From: Rubellicoccus peritrichatus
GTDB taxonomy: Bacteria; Verrucomicrobiota; Verrucomicrobiia; Opitutales; Cerasicoccaceae
Length of the DNA: 64,000 nt
Reading direction: 5' to 3'
Assembly (NCBI RefSeq): GCF_033100135.1
Contig: NZ_CP136920.1
Span: forward strand, 5,141,001 to 5,205,000
A program made the position numbers and the translations under genes. The notes below the pieces were generated by a model. It was not told the DNA's origin, searched no databases, and saw only the letters and a program-made list of their open reading frames with translations. Below, piece after piece: positions 1-7,674 of the stretch (position 1 is the first letter of the stretch; every line of letters starts with the position of its first letter).

Positions 1-53
1 TCTTTGGCCAAACCTGGTAATAAACCGCTGGTTCGAGGGCTCCGTACTAAAAG

Positions 54-608
54 CTAGTCGATTCTTTCAACAGGGATGTCCAATATCCTCGCTGCTTCTT
101 CGCGATTACCAGCGACCGCATTCAGGACCGTTTGAATATAAGCACGCTCTTTCTCTTCGAGGTGTTTGGCCAAACTAATGCAATTTTTAGGATTAATGAC
201 ACGTGGTTTTTGTGCGCTACTCGCCTGTTCAACCGATCGCTCAATCACCTGCTTGAGTGATTCCAACTGAAATGGTTTTTCAACCACCGCAAAAGCACCA
301 GCCTTCTTTGCCGCTTCCCGTAGATCATCATCCACGAATCCGCTCATAAGCAGGACGACAGCATCCGGATCACGTGCCAATAGCTCGTGAGTAAGCGTGA
401 GACCGTCCATTGTATCCATCGAGTAATCAACGAGAGCGACATCAAAACGAGTCTGCTCAATACACAGGAGAGCTTCCTCACCACTAGCAGCCCCGGCACA
501 TAGATAACCAGCTGGACCAATCAGATTTTTAATCATTTCGTGAATGGCCGGAAGGTCATCCACAATCAAAAGCGAGGGTGATGTGCCGGTCTGGGGAAGC
601 TGTGTCAT
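54..608 (-). CDS. Response regulator with short Fis-type C-terminus
   Basis: This 184-residue protein has an N-terminal receiver domain (about residues 12-126). The acidic pair D17/D18, the phospho-acceptor D61, S89 and K111 are all in the expected places. After a short linker, residues 151-184 resemble the Fis/NtrC-type helix-turn-helix (EKERAYIQTVL, then GNREEAARILDI). The protein stops just as the recognition helix should begin, so the DNA-binding unit looks about ten residues short. There is no AAA+ domain, so it is not an NtrC-type sigma-54 activator. It lies 123 bp downstream of the PilC/GspF gene on the same strand and may be co-transcribed with it. The receiver call is firm; DNA binding is uncertain. 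Confidence 0.88.
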   Translation of the reverse strand: MTQLPQTGTSPSLLIVDDLPAIHEMIKNLIGPAGYLCAGAASGEEALLCIEQTRFDVALVDYSMDTMDGLTLTHELLARDPDAVVLLMSGFVDDDLREAAKKAGAFAVVEKPFQLESLKQVIERSVEQASSAQKPRVINPKNCISLAKHLEEKERAYIQTVLNAVAGNREEAARILDIPVERID

Positions 609-731
609 ACAAAATAAAGCGATCTATCCTCATCAATCCCTGATGGAAACCCTTCAGACAGACAATAAAATAAGTCCAAAAGGCAGGACAAAATCAAGCC
701 TTAGTCTGAAATACTTCAGGATTACGCCGTC

Positions 732-1886
732 TTAGCCAACTACGGAAGAGAGCTGGAAGATCGGCAAGAACATCGCCATGACGATACCACCGATAACGAC
801 ACCAAGAACACAAATCAAAATCGGCTCCATCAATGAAGTTAGCGATTCAACAATATTATCGACTTCAGTATCGTAGAAGTCAGCGATCTTATTCATCATG
901 CCATCAACATTACCGGTCTGTTCGCCAGCCTTTGCCATGTGCTTGACCATGGATGGAAAATACGGTGTTGCAGCAAGCACTTCTGACAATTGTCCCCCTT
1001 GGGAGATATGCTTGATAATATCGCTACACGCGGTTTCAACATAGGTATTGTTTGACGCACTGGAGCAAATCTCAAGTGCACGCAAAATCGGAACACCTGA
1101 TTTTAGCAGGATGGCGTAAGTGCGGCAAAAGCGTGAAATATTCACCTTCTGAGTTAGGTTCCCGATAATCGGAAGCTTACTGAAGAAAACGTCTTTGGCG
1201 CGTCTACCTTTAGGTGTTGCAGTGATCTTGCCTAATGCCCACCAAGCAGCAACACCTCCAGCTATCAGGAAAATGATGTAACTCTTAAGAAAGTCACTCA
1301 AATCGATCAGCAATTGGGTCGGCTTGGGCAGTTCTGCTCCAAAATCCGCAAACATCTCCGAAAAAACAGGAATAACAAAAATCAGGAGAACATTAACCAG
1401 AATGACAGCCAAACCGATAACGGCGATCGGGTAAGTCATCGCACTCTTCACTTTCTTGATCAGCTTGAGCGAGTCTTCGAAGTAAAGAGCAACCTTTCCC
1501 ATGATATCGGCAAGCGCACCGGATGCCTCACCTGCCTCAACCATGCTGATAAAGAGATTGGGGAAAGCTTTCGGAAATTTTCTAACTGCATCGGAAAACG
1601 CCGTTCCCCCGGCAATGTCGTTACGAACATCACGTATAATAATCTTAAAAACCGGATCTTCCGTCTGATCCTGCAGAGCTTCAAGAGCACCCACCAGTGG
1701 CAAACCTGCCTGCAACATGGATGAGATTTGTTGTGTGAAAACCGTCAACGCATCCAGCTTGATCTTTTTTCGCTTAGCCGACTTTTCATACGATTTCTGT
1801 TTAGCAAGCCGCTGAGACTCTGCGAAACTTGGTTTTTTCTTTCCACCAGCGGTTGGAGCTGGCGCACTCTGTGTCAACATCGACAT
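732..1886 (-). CDS. Type II secretion/type IV pilus inner-membrane platform protein (PilC/GspF family)
   Basis: The protein has 384 residues, close to the usual PilC/GspF length of about 400. It contains two T2SSF domains, roughly residues 48-172 and 250-374. Each carries the family signature G-E-x-[ST]-G (GEASGAL at 119-125, GEQTGNV at 321-327). Membrane segments lie at about 150-176, 202-220 and 353-377. The N-terminus is basic and lysine-rich, as expected for the cytoplasmic part that contacts the assembly ATPase. In the family this protein anchors the pseudopilus or pilus motor in the inner membrane. The usual partners (ATPase, secretin, pilins) are not in this window, so pilus and secretion roles cannot be separated. 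A second in-frame ATG lies two codons downstream of the chosen start. Confidence 0.95.
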   Translation of the reverse strand: MSMLTQSAPAPTAGGKKKPSFAESQRLAKQKSYEKSAKRKKIKLDALTVFTQQISSMLQAGLPLVGALEALQDQTEDPVFKIIIRDVRNDIAGGTAFSDAVRKFPKAFPNLFISMVEAGEASGALADIMGKVALYFEDSLKLIKKVKSAMTYPIAVIGLAVILVNVLLIFVIPVFSEMFADFGAELPKPTQLLIDLSDFLKSYIIFLIAGGVAAWWALGKITATPKGRRAKDVFFSKLPIIGNLTQKVNISRFCRTYAILLKSGVPILRALEICSSASNNTYVETACSDIIKHISQGGQLSEVLAATPYFPSMVKHMAKAGEQTGNVDGMMNKIADFYDTEVDNIVESLTSLMEPILICVLGVVIGGIVMAMFLPIFQLSSVVG

Positions 1887-2024
1887 GATTAAGAAGCTGA
1901 TTTAGGTTGTTCGATTTCCCGACAGCACGACACAGTAAAACAATTAATTAGAGCAAGTAATGAAATTCGTAGAAAAGCTTGACCCAGCTTGAACCTTCCG
2001 TCAAGCATCTACGCCTTCCATTAA

Positions 2025-2098
2025 GCGGGTATAGTTTAGTGGTAAAACCTCAGTCTTCCAAACTGATGATGTCGGTTCGATTCCGTCTACCCGCTCCA
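2025..2098 (+). tRNA. tRNA-Gly (anticodon TCC)
   Basis: The sequence folds into a complete cloverleaf. The acceptor stem GCGGGTA pairs with TACCCGC. The anticodon arm TCAGT-loop-ACTGA has the loop CTTCCAA, giving anticodon TCC. The T-arm contains GGTTCGATTCC, and the 3' CCA is encoded (2096-2098). Length is 74 nt including CCA. Confidence 0.97.
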
Positions 2099-2272
2099 TT
2101 TCATAAAAATGGGCTAATCCCCCTTATTTTTAGTCAATCGATAAGCGCTGGGATTACAATTCGTTGCTTGTTTGAGTGCTTATTCGCATTAAGGGACGTC
2201 TTAGTAGTCTGTCTCAAAATTAATGGGCAGAACAGAATACGGCACTTTTAGAAAAATTTTACTTTTCCATCA

Positions 2273-5200
2273 TTATCCCAAATCCGGTTTTCTCGAACCA
2301 CGAGGATGAACAATGACGTTATCGGATGAACTGGAAATTTCGTGAACAGACTCTTCTCCATCCGGCCAACGCACCTGCACGCGTGCGACAGCCTCCGGGT
2401 CTTGACTGGTAAAGTAAAGAACTCCGTTTTCCTGTGAAAGATAACCACCGCTCGATCGTATTTCAGCCACCTTCGGACTGAGTGTTTCATCGAGGGCAGT
2501 CACTCTTGCTCCAATGGCAGAAGGATTGCCCGCATGATCCTTTAGGGTCACAACAATTATCTCCCTACCACCTTCATTTTCATTAATGAAGCTGTAGGCA
2601 GGGCTATCATTGGCACTAAAGACAAGATCCAGTTGCTTATCCTGATTCAGGTCAATAAGCGCAAGGCCTTTGGCATCGGCTGGAACAACAATGCCACTCT
2701 CATATGGCATGAGAGGCTTAAAAGTGCCATCTCCATTGCCCTTCAGGAAGAGACTAAGGCCACCATCCATGCGACCGGTCTCGGCCTGAGGATTGAAAAA
2801 GTTTTGAGCCAAAACAATATCAGCAAAGCCGTCCGCATCCAAATCCTCTATCACGACTCCGTAAGAAGGAGAAATCTGAGCGAGGCGAGGTAACGGAGTA
2901 AATGAGAAATGCCCTTTACCATCATTGATAAGTATACCGGTCTCGAGGGAATTGGCCTCGAATCGTTCAGCCTTATCAAGCCTGTAATCTCCGTAGATAT
3001 CATTTAAAGTACTAGATGCAAACTGATGAAAAGTTGGAAGGCGGTCCCTGATCGATGGAATCGCTTGACTGGAACAACTAAGGCCACGCCTGGGATAGCA
3101 GATTTCCTTTTCAAACTTCGCCTCGATTATGCGTTTCCTGCCGGAATCATCCATATCGCCATAGAAGAGCAACTCAGGCTTCTTCGGGGTGGCCTTGTAT
3201 TTGCTGTTGAGACCAAAGTTGGTCACGACGTAGTCGATATCTCCATCACCATCGACATCACCACCTGTAATACCGTTGTACCAACCAACGCGGTCTGCGA
3301 GACCAGCAGCTTGTGTGTCTTCTTCAAGTTTACCATTCTGGTTACGGAAAAAGCGAACTGGTCCCCATTCAATTGTCAAAAAAAGATCCACCCATCCATC
3401 GTTATCAGCATCGGACCATAAGGCACCAGTGACCATTCCAGCATTGGCAATTGACTCGCTCCATGGTGTTTTCACTTCAATGAAACGTCCTCCTTCGTTG
3501 AGGAGAAGCCGACTCTTAGGAGCCAATGGATACTCGCCCGGAATCACACGAGACCCCACAAAAAGGTCGAGGTCACCGTCCCGATCAAAATCAGCTGCGG
3601 CAACTGTGCCTCCACTATCACGCAGATCCGGTAATGTGCCTTCAGGAGCTTTTGCAAAAGAGCCTTCTCCATCATTAAGATAAAGACGGTCCTGAAGCTT
3701 CTTACTGTCTGAGCCATGCTCCACGCCACCGCTGACAACATACAAGTCGAGATCGCCATCACCATCAGCATCAAAAAAGAGCGCACCCATGTCTTCATAC
3801 TTACGATCTTTGAGGATCGCCGTAGGGTATGATCGAGTGAATTCACCATTACCCGCATTACGCCCTAGCATGCCAGCCTGTCCTGCTGCTCCTCCGAGAT
3901 AAACGTCATCATCGCCATCACCATCAATATCACCCCAGGCCATACCAGGGCCGAGTTGAGAGAGTTTATTCGGCAGTAGAGGTTGATCCTTGAAATCATC
4001 GTAATCTCTCTCTTCATGGACCATTTTTATCAATGCATCACTTGACCTAAAAGCCATCGTAATCGGCTCAGCTTTTTCAGGCTCGGTGGTTGTCTCAGAT
4101 TCGATGATAGTAAAGAGCCTGTCAGCTGGCAGGTCCTTGAAGACTTGTCTGTTGCCACTTGGCCAGGTGATCTCCAGTTGATCGATCTTCTCCGCATCGC
4201 CCAGGCCGAAATGAATCACTGGATCGCTGCTTGATACGAAACCTGTCATTGGATGAAGGGCACGGATTTGTTGATGCCCTCCTGCAGTAAGGGAAACGTG
4301 GGCTCCAATCCCTTGCTTGTTGCTATCGGTCCCAATCAGTTTGACCAAAACACTATGATCGCCTGATGAATTGTTACGTAGAATGCTGACTGGTTCATCG
4401 ACATTGGTGTAAACGAGATCAAGGTCACCATCGCGGTCGAAATCGGCATAGGCTGCACCATAGCTCATCGACATATGATCCAAGCCCCAAAGCTCACTTG
4501 CGTCTTCGAATTTGTAATCCCCTTTGTTCCAAAAGACCCGATTCTGTTCCGGTCGAGGGTCGGTGTCTTCAAAATGGTCCCACCGGGTTTTACCGATGTT
4601 GTCCTCATACTCGAAACTCATATCCGAGTTCGCATAATCACGAGTCATGCCATTAGTCACGAAAAGATCGATAAGGCCATCGTTGTCCAAATCACCAAAG
4701 TTGGCCGACCAGGACCAGTCTGTGCTGGAGACACCTGCCAGCTTTGCAGCCTCCAGCATCTTGCCATTACCCGCATTAATGAGAAGTGCGTTACGCATGA
4801 CCTGACGAGGAACAGCGGTAAGAAGAAACTCTTTGTTCTTGTCCATATTCCCCATTGAAGCTTTTTCGCGATAATGGGATGTGGCGGCCATATCGAGGAC
4901 AAATATGTCCAGCAGTCCATCATTGTTTACATCTCCTACATCGGAGCCCATGGAAAACCAGGTCGTATGAGGCACGACATCGGCGATTTTATCGGTGAAA
5001 GTACCGTCGCCATTGTTGTGGTAAAGGCGATCGGCATCAGTAAAATCGTTTGCGACATAAAGATCCGGATAACCATCACTGTTATAGTCTACCCAAACTG
5101 CTGATAGGCCATGATCCTCGTCGGCAATACCCGCCTCTTTGGTAACATCGGTAAAGCGTTCGCCATCATTGCGTAAAAGATAGTCGGGCCGCCCGACTGC

Positions 5201-5998
5201 AGTTATGGTGAAAGTGTCTCCAGCGATCTTTCTAAACGTGTAGTATTTCTCATATTCCGGCTTAATCACCCCACGGTCAAAAAAGCCCATATTATACTGA
5301 GATTCAGAAGGAATACCCCCTTCGCGGTAGAAACGATTCGTGACAATATAAACGTCGAGGTCCCCATCTTTATCGTAATCGGCAAAGTAGGCCATCAGGG
5401 AGGCATCGGATATATCCAAGCCGTATTCCGACGCCGCTTCACGGAATTTGCCATCTCCCTCATTGAGGTAAAGCTGGTTTGGGGAATCGTAGTTGGCAAC
5501 GTAGATGTCGAGATCACCATCGTTATCAATGTCGACCATGGCAGCTCCTGTGCCCCATGTATCATCACCGCCACCGACTCCCGCCTGAGCAGTTACGTCT
5601 TCAAACTCGAATGGTTCTCCCTGGAGATAGAGCTTATTCTCGCCCGGGCCACTAACGAGGTAAAGGTCTGGCTTGCCATCCCCATTAACATCTCCAACCG
5701 CAACTCCACCATTAGCGTATCCGGACGGATAGAGTCGTTTTAACGGATGGGTAATATCAATGGAGTTTTCAAAGTCCACGCCAGTGCTTTCAGGAGTCAG
5801 ATGCTCGAAAAGCACAATTTCCTCAGTCTGCGCATGGCGCGGAGCCAGGGGAGACTCGCTAATTGTCTGCTCAGCAGCGTTACTGATGGATGCCGCAATA
5901 AAAATCGCAGACGACCATAAAAGGGAGGTATGAGCTGACTGGATGCGCCGGCTCCGGGATTTCGGAAGATGCATTAACACTCTCATAATAGAATCCAA
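2273..5998 (-). CDS. Secreted double CRTAC1-like FG-GAP/VCBS propeller protein with two ASPIC/UnbV domains
   Basis: The protein has 1241 residues with an N-terminal signal-like segment (about 23-42). I count 14 calcium-binding-loop motifs of the type D-x-[DN]-x-D-G-x-x-D (for example GDVNGDGKPDLYL and ADFDRDGDLDLFV). Seven precede an ASPIC/UnbV domain at about residues 545-628, and seven precede a second ASPIC/UnbV domain at about 1147-1236. The gene therefore reads as two complete CRTAC1-like units in tandem, each a predicted seven-bladed propeller plus UnbV domain, where many family members have one. The family is extracellular and calcium-dependent, with carbohydrate- or matrix-binding roles proposed; I infer a cell-surface or secreted binding protein, with no enzyme activity visible. 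It stands alone, transcribed towards tRNA-Gly. Confidence 0.93.
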   Translation of the reverse strand: MDSIMRVLMHLPKSRSRRIQSAHTSLLWSSAIFIAASISNAAEQTISESPLAPRHAQTEEIVLFEHLTPESTGVDFENSIDITHPLKRLYPSGYANGGVAVGDVNGDGKPDLYLVSGPGENKLYLQGEPFEFEDVTAQAGVGGGDDTWGTGAAMVDIDNDGDLDIYVANYDSPNQLYLNEGDGKFREAASEYGLDISDASLMAYFADYDKDGDLDVYIVTNRFYREGGIPSESQYNMGFFDRGVIKPEYEKYYTFRKIAGDTFTITAVGRPDYLLRNDGERFTDVTKEAGIADEDHGLSAVWVDYNSDGYPDLYVANDFTDADRLYHNNGDGTFTDKIADVVPHTTWFSMGSDVGDVNNDGLLDIFVLDMAATSHYREKASMGNMDKNKEFLLTAVPRQVMRNALLINAGNGKMLEAAKLAGVSSTDWSWSANFGDLDNDGLIDLFVTNGMTRDYANSDMSFEYEDNIGKTRWDHFEDTDPRPEQNRVFWNKGDYKFEDASELWGLDHMSMSYGAAYADFDRDGDLDLVYTNVDEPVSILRNNSSGDHSVLVKLIGTDSNKQGIGAHVSLTAGGHQQIRALHPMTGFVSSSDPVIHFGLGDAEKIDQLEITWPSGNRQVFKDLPADRLFTIIESETTTEPEKAEPITMAFRSSDALIKMVHEERDYDDFKDQPLLPNKLSQLGPGMAWGDIDGDGDDDVYLGGAAGQAGMLGRNAGNGEFTRSYPTAILKDRKYEDMGALFFDADGDGDLDLYVVSGGVEHGSDSKKLQDRLYLNDGEGSFAKAPEGTLPDLRDSGGTVAAADFDRDGDLDLFVGSRVIPGEYPLAPKSRLLLNEGGRFIEVKTPWSESIANAGMVTGALWSDADNDGWVDLFLTIEWGPVRFFRNQNGKLEEDTQAAGLADRVGWYNGITGGDVDGDGDIDYVVTNFGLNSKYKATPKKPELLFYGDMDDSGRKRIIEAKFEKEICYPRRGLSCSSQAIPSIRDRLPTFHQFASSTLNDIYGDYRLDKAERFEANSLETGILINDGKGHFSFTPLPRLAQISPSYGVVIEDLDADGFADIVLAQNFFNPQAETGRMDGGLSLFLKGNGDGTFKPLMPYESGIVVPADAKGLALIDLNQDKQLDLVFSANDSPAYSFINENEGGREIIVVTLKDHAGNPSAIGARVTALDETLSPKVAEIRSSGGYLSQENGVLYFTSQDPEAVARVQVRWPDGEESVHEISSSSDNVIVHPRGSRKPDLG

Positions 5999-6200
5999 GT
6001 CAAGGATCGCAGGGCTAAGTAGAAGGGCAAATCTTGGTTAAGCTATTAAATATCTACCATTACACGATTAAAGGAATGGTCCTAGTAAGAAAGGACATAA
6101 ACAAGAATATGTCAATAATGCAGCCTTTTTGTGAGTTTTTACAAGCATAGTTAATACTGCAGCGTTGGCTCCACAGGTTATGGAAAAGGTCTCACATGAG

Positions 6201-6230
6201 GCATATGCGATCACATATGCGACGTATGCA
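6201..6230. promoter_or_regulatory. Operator-like direct repeats CATATGCGA
   Basis: The nonamer CATATGCGA occurs at 6202-6210 and again at 6214-6222, a 12-bp period, and is followed at once by a related CGTATGC at 6223-6229. The first copy sits inside the perfect palindrome GCATATGC (6201-6208). Clustered short repeats midway between divergent genes resemble a regulator binding array. The regulator and the controlled gene are unknown. Confidence 0.4.
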
Positions 6231-6275
6231 ATGGCAGACAGTCCTAGCCTGATTACATGTCACGCTTTTTAAATT

Positions 6276-6307
6276 GCCCAAATGACATGGATATTCATGT
6301 CTTGGGC
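6276..6307 (+). promoter_or_regulatory. Bulged hairpin in the putative nspC leader
   Basis: The segment GCCCAA (6276-6281) pairs with TTGGGC (6302-6307), and GACATG (6284-6289) pairs with CATGTC (6296-6301). This leaves a two-base bulge (AT) and a six-base loop. The 12-bp stem ends 25 bases before the nspC start codon. It could be a 5'-leader structure affecting translation or a protein-binding dyad. No T-run follows, so it is not a typical terminator. Confidence 0.4.
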
Positions 6308-6332
6308 CGCTCGCTAAAGCAATCGCAGCAAT

Positions 6333-7532
6333 ATGTCGCAAGATCCCACACCTGATTTCACACCACAGCGCCTGAAAGCGTTGGAGGAGATTCCTGTCGA
6401 TGCCTTACCCTCGCCTTGTTATGTCATTCATCTGGGCTGTCTGGAGGATAATGGAAAGCTCCTCGCTTCGATCAAAGAGTGCACCGGAGCCCGAATTCTT
6501 CTCGCCCAAAAGGGCTTTGCCTGCTGGGCAACCTACCCAATCCTCTCAAAATATCTGGACGGTACGACAGCCAGTGGCGTTCACGAAGCCCTGCTGGGAC
6601 TGGAGAAATTCGACGGCGAGGTTCATGTTTACTCCCCGGCATTTACTGAGACTGACATTGAGAAGCTAAGCCACTTCGCCCACACCGTGGTTTTCAACAC
6701 CATCGATCAATTCACCCGCTTTGGACCAGTTCTCGACACAAAGGTGGAACGTGGACTGAGGGTCAATCCCGAGCATTCGACGGTCGATACAGAATTGTAT
6801 GATCCAGCCGCATCAGGCTCTCGGCTCGGTTCAACGCTTGAAGCATTAGAGCGATTTGAAAAAGAAGCCGACCACCCAATCGAAATCGACGGGCTTCATT
6901 TCCATACACTTTGCGAACAAGATTCGGATGCTCTGGAAGAAACGGCTCTAATTTTCGAAGAGAAATTCCAGCCCTGGCTCAAGCGTGTCAAGTGGCTGAA
7001 CTTCGGAGGTGGACATCACATTACCCGTCCTGGCTATGACATAGACCGCCTCTGCCGCGTGATTGATCACTTCAAGAGGAAATACAATGTGGATGTCTAT
7101 CTGGAACCTGGCGAAGCGGTCGCACTCCATACCGGCATCCTGAGCGTAACCGTTCTCGACATCATGCAGGCGGGTGAAATCAAGAACGTCATCGTGGACT
7201 CATCCGCAACCTGCCATATGCCCGATGTTCTGGAAATGCCCTACCGTCCGCGAATCTCAGGAGCAGGCGACGCCGGAGAATTCGCTAACACTTACCGCCT
7301 GGGTGGGATGTCATGTCTGGCTGGGGATATTATCGGAGATTATAGCTTCAAAGAGCCACTGACTATTGGCAGCAAGCTGAGGCTACTCGATATGTCTCAT
7401 TACACCATGGTCAAAAACACAACTTTCAACGGCGTTCCCCTACCCGCAATTGCCCTCTATGATCCAAAAACAAAAAATACCAATCTAATCCGTAAATTCG
7501 GTTATGCAGATTACCGTGATCGGCTTTCATAA
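6333..7532 (+). CDS. nspC: Carboxynorspermidine/carboxyspermidine decarboxylase
   Basis: This 399-residue PLP enzyme of the alanine-racemase-fold decarboxylases matches NspC in length and motifs. The PLP lysine is K60 in LLAQKGFACW. HFHTLCEQ (179-186), the phosphate-binding GGGHHI (225-230), EPGEA (258-262) and the C-terminal GGMSCLAGDIIGDY block (314-327, with the catalytic Cys/Asp) are all recognisable. In the family it makes norspermidine or spermidine by decarboxylating the carboxy-intermediate formed by carboxy(nor)spermidine dehydrogenase. That partner is not in the window. The gene stands alone, followed by a strong hairpin and then mfd. The start is the ATG 25 bp after the leader hairpin. 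Confidence 0.95.
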   Translation: MSQDPTPDFTPQRLKALEEIPVDALPSPCYVIHLGCLEDNGKLLASIKECTGARILLAQKGFACWATYPILSKYLDGTTASGVHEALLGLEKFDGEVHVYSPAFTETDIEKLSHFAHTVVFNTIDQFTRFGPVLDTKVERGLRVNPEHSTVDTELYDPAASGSRLGSTLEALERFEKEADHPIEIDGLHFHTLCEQDSDALEETALIFEEKFQPWLKRVKWLNFGGGHHITRPGYDIDRLCRVIDHFKRKYNVDVYLEPGEAVALHTGILSVTVLDIMQAGEIKNVIVDSSATCHMPDVLEMPYRPRISGAGDAGEFANTYRLGGMSCLAGDIIGDYSFKEPLTIGSKLRLLDMSHYTMVKNTTFNGVPLPAIALYDPKTKNTNLIRKFGYADYRDRLS

Positions 7533-7537
7533 GGCTG

Positions 7538-7612
7538 TATTGGTAGGGCGCCGTCTCCAGACAAGCCGAACGTCAAGGTGGCGGCTTGTCTGGAGACGGC
7601 GCCCTACCAATA
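7538..7612. repeat. Long perfect palindromic intergenic element (31-bp arms)
   Basis: Positions 7538-7568 are the exact reverse complement of 7582-7612, separated by a 13-base loop. The outer ends read TATTGGTAGGGCG and CGCCCTACCAATA. The arms are GC-rich inside. The element starts 6 bp after the nspC stop and ends 63 bp before the mfd start. It has no T-run, so it is more like a dispersed REP/MITE-type palindrome than a canonical terminator, though such a stem would also protect or end the nspC transcript. Confidence 0.85.
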
Positions 7613-7674
7613 GATAGTACTATTCCCTTGACCGTTATTCCTGAATCTGTGGAGTTCGATGATTCAGCTGAACG

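Larger units (their letters stand above)
5999..6332. other. Divergent intergenic region between the CRTAC1-like gene and nspC
   Basis: This 334-bp gap separates two divergently transcribed genes and must hold both promoters. Two structured sites are visible and listed separately: CATATGCGA-type direct repeats (6201-6230) and a bulged hairpin close to the nspC start (6276-6307). I see no additional coding frame. Confidence 0.7.
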
